From Kozakia baliensis (GTDB taxonomy: Bacteria > Pseudomonadota > Alphaproteobacteria > Acetobacterales > Acetobacteraceae): a DNA stretch of 64,000 nucleotides. The notes under the pieces were generated by a model. The model made no database searches, was not told where the DNA came from, and saw only the letters and a list, made by a program, of their open reading frames with translations. Within the stretch, counting starts at the first letter, position 1; every line of letters starts with the position of its first letter. The position numbers and the translations under genes are program-made. The stretch lies in NCBI RefSeq assembly GCF_001787335.1, contig NZ_CP014674.1:938501-1002500 (forward strand). The letters are read 5' to 3'. This document shows, piece after piece, positions 63,752-64,000 of this stretch.

Positions 63752-64000
63752 TTACTGTTCTTGCCCGCCAACGCCCAGAAGCTGGATGCGGAAGACGAGT
63801 GGGGAGTTCGGCGGGATGATACCCATCGAACGTTTGCCGTAACCGAGTTGAGGCGGCACATAGAGCATCCAGCTATCGCCGACATGCATCATGGGTAGCG
63901 CTTCCATCCAGCCCTGCACCAATCCATCAAGCGGCATTTGCATGTAAGCGCCGTTGCCATGCTGATCGGAGCTATCGAAGATGCCGCCATCGGGCAGGCG
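63752..64000 (-). CDS. FKBP-type peptidyl-prolyl isomerase, C-terminal part (5' end outside window)
   Basis: The frame is open to the right edge, giving the last 82 residues. The FKBP core is recognisable: LPDGGIFDSS, VQGWMEALPMMHVGDSWMLYVPPQLGYG, and PPNSPLVFRIQLLGV. Such enzymes speed prolyl isomerisation and, in gram-negatives, FkpA/Mip-type forms fold proteins in the periplasm. Whether a signal sequence or dimerisation domain is present cannot be seen. Confidence 0.9.
   Translation of the reverse strand, partial: RLPDGGIFDSSDQHGNGAYMQMPLDGLVQGWMEALPMMHVGDSWMLYVPPQLGYGKRSMGIIPPNSPLVFRIQLLGVGGQEQ

Noticed and set aside
1-64000. tRNA, rRNA, CRISPR array, insertion sequences or phage genes
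   Set aside because: No cloverleaf-like tRNA, rRNA segment, regularly spaced repeat, transposase or integrase motif was seen on reading both strands. A tRNAscan or IS search could confirm this.

Overview
This 64 kb window is a gene-dense, GC-rich stretch of bacterial chromosome, almost all of it housekeeping. Gene content and protein style point to an acetic acid bacterium (Acetobacteraceae, Alphaproteobacteria). The pointers are a plant-type glutamate-cysteine ligase, CarD, dsbA next to smc, a miaB-phoH-ybeY-corC operon, TamA/TamB, glutathione-dependent formaldehyde oxidation, a gluconate symporter beside a sugar porter, and an unusually long SMC. The genus cannot be fixed from sequence reading alone. 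I see no rRNA, tRNA, insertion sequence, phage gene or CRISPR array. About 60 protein genes are supported, many overlapping by 1-4 bases.

Layout, left half. 1-2850: bamB (cut by the window edge), der and a cysteine hydrolase. 2851-8802: an SDR dehydrogenase and gluconate symporter (minus strand), then a plus-strand run of sugar porter, dienelactone hydrolase and drug-type MFS exporter. 8781-10339: ubiA and an ETFB-type lysine methyltransferase homologue. 10425-15513: rsmE, gshA, lolA, then rsmI (minus) and an LpoA-like lipoprotein. 15541-19957: a hypothetical gene and a lipid A/Kdo operon whose first gene fuses a DUF374 acyltransferase to Kdo transferase, followed by lpxK and lpxL and a clear terminator. 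20029-24187: a universal stress protein, pdxH, fabI-aroC and an OsmC protein. 24188-27990: a long leader with candidate NrdR boxes, then nrdA, a META-domain gene and nrdB. 28016-33368: a TrmN6-like methyltransferase, polyprenyl synthase, pyrE-murI, a small unknown gene and citrate synthase.

Right half. 33411-34917: metallophosphatase, chorismate mutase and SixA-type phosphatase. 35053-40193: dsbA-smc. 40282-44267: miaB-phoH-ybeY-corC with a terminator. 44509-51969: plsC, divergent from tamA-tamB. 51963-55283: an SDR, a receiver-only response regulator, a TPR glycosyltransferase-like protein and a P-loop kinase, all on the minus strand. 55406-60183: carD, a bestrophin-like channel, the formaldehyde pair adhC-fghA with an RNase T2-like lipoprotein, and yjbQ. 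60205-64000: trpS, transaldolase, a small cytochrome c, thymidine kinase and the C-terminus of an FKBP prolyl isomerase (cut by the window edge).

The strongest theme is envelope biogenesis: BamB, LolA, LpoA-like, Kdo transferase/LpxK/LpxL, FabI, PlsC, TamA/TamB, MurI and polyprenyl synthase. A second is nucleotide supply (nrdAB, tdk, pyrE). I found no convincing wholly new system. The points most worth a second look are the acyltransferase-Kdo transferase fusion, the META gene wedged between nrdA and nrdB behind putative NrdR sites, the cone-less NrdA, the long SMC, and proline/alanine-rich inserts in two envelope proteins.
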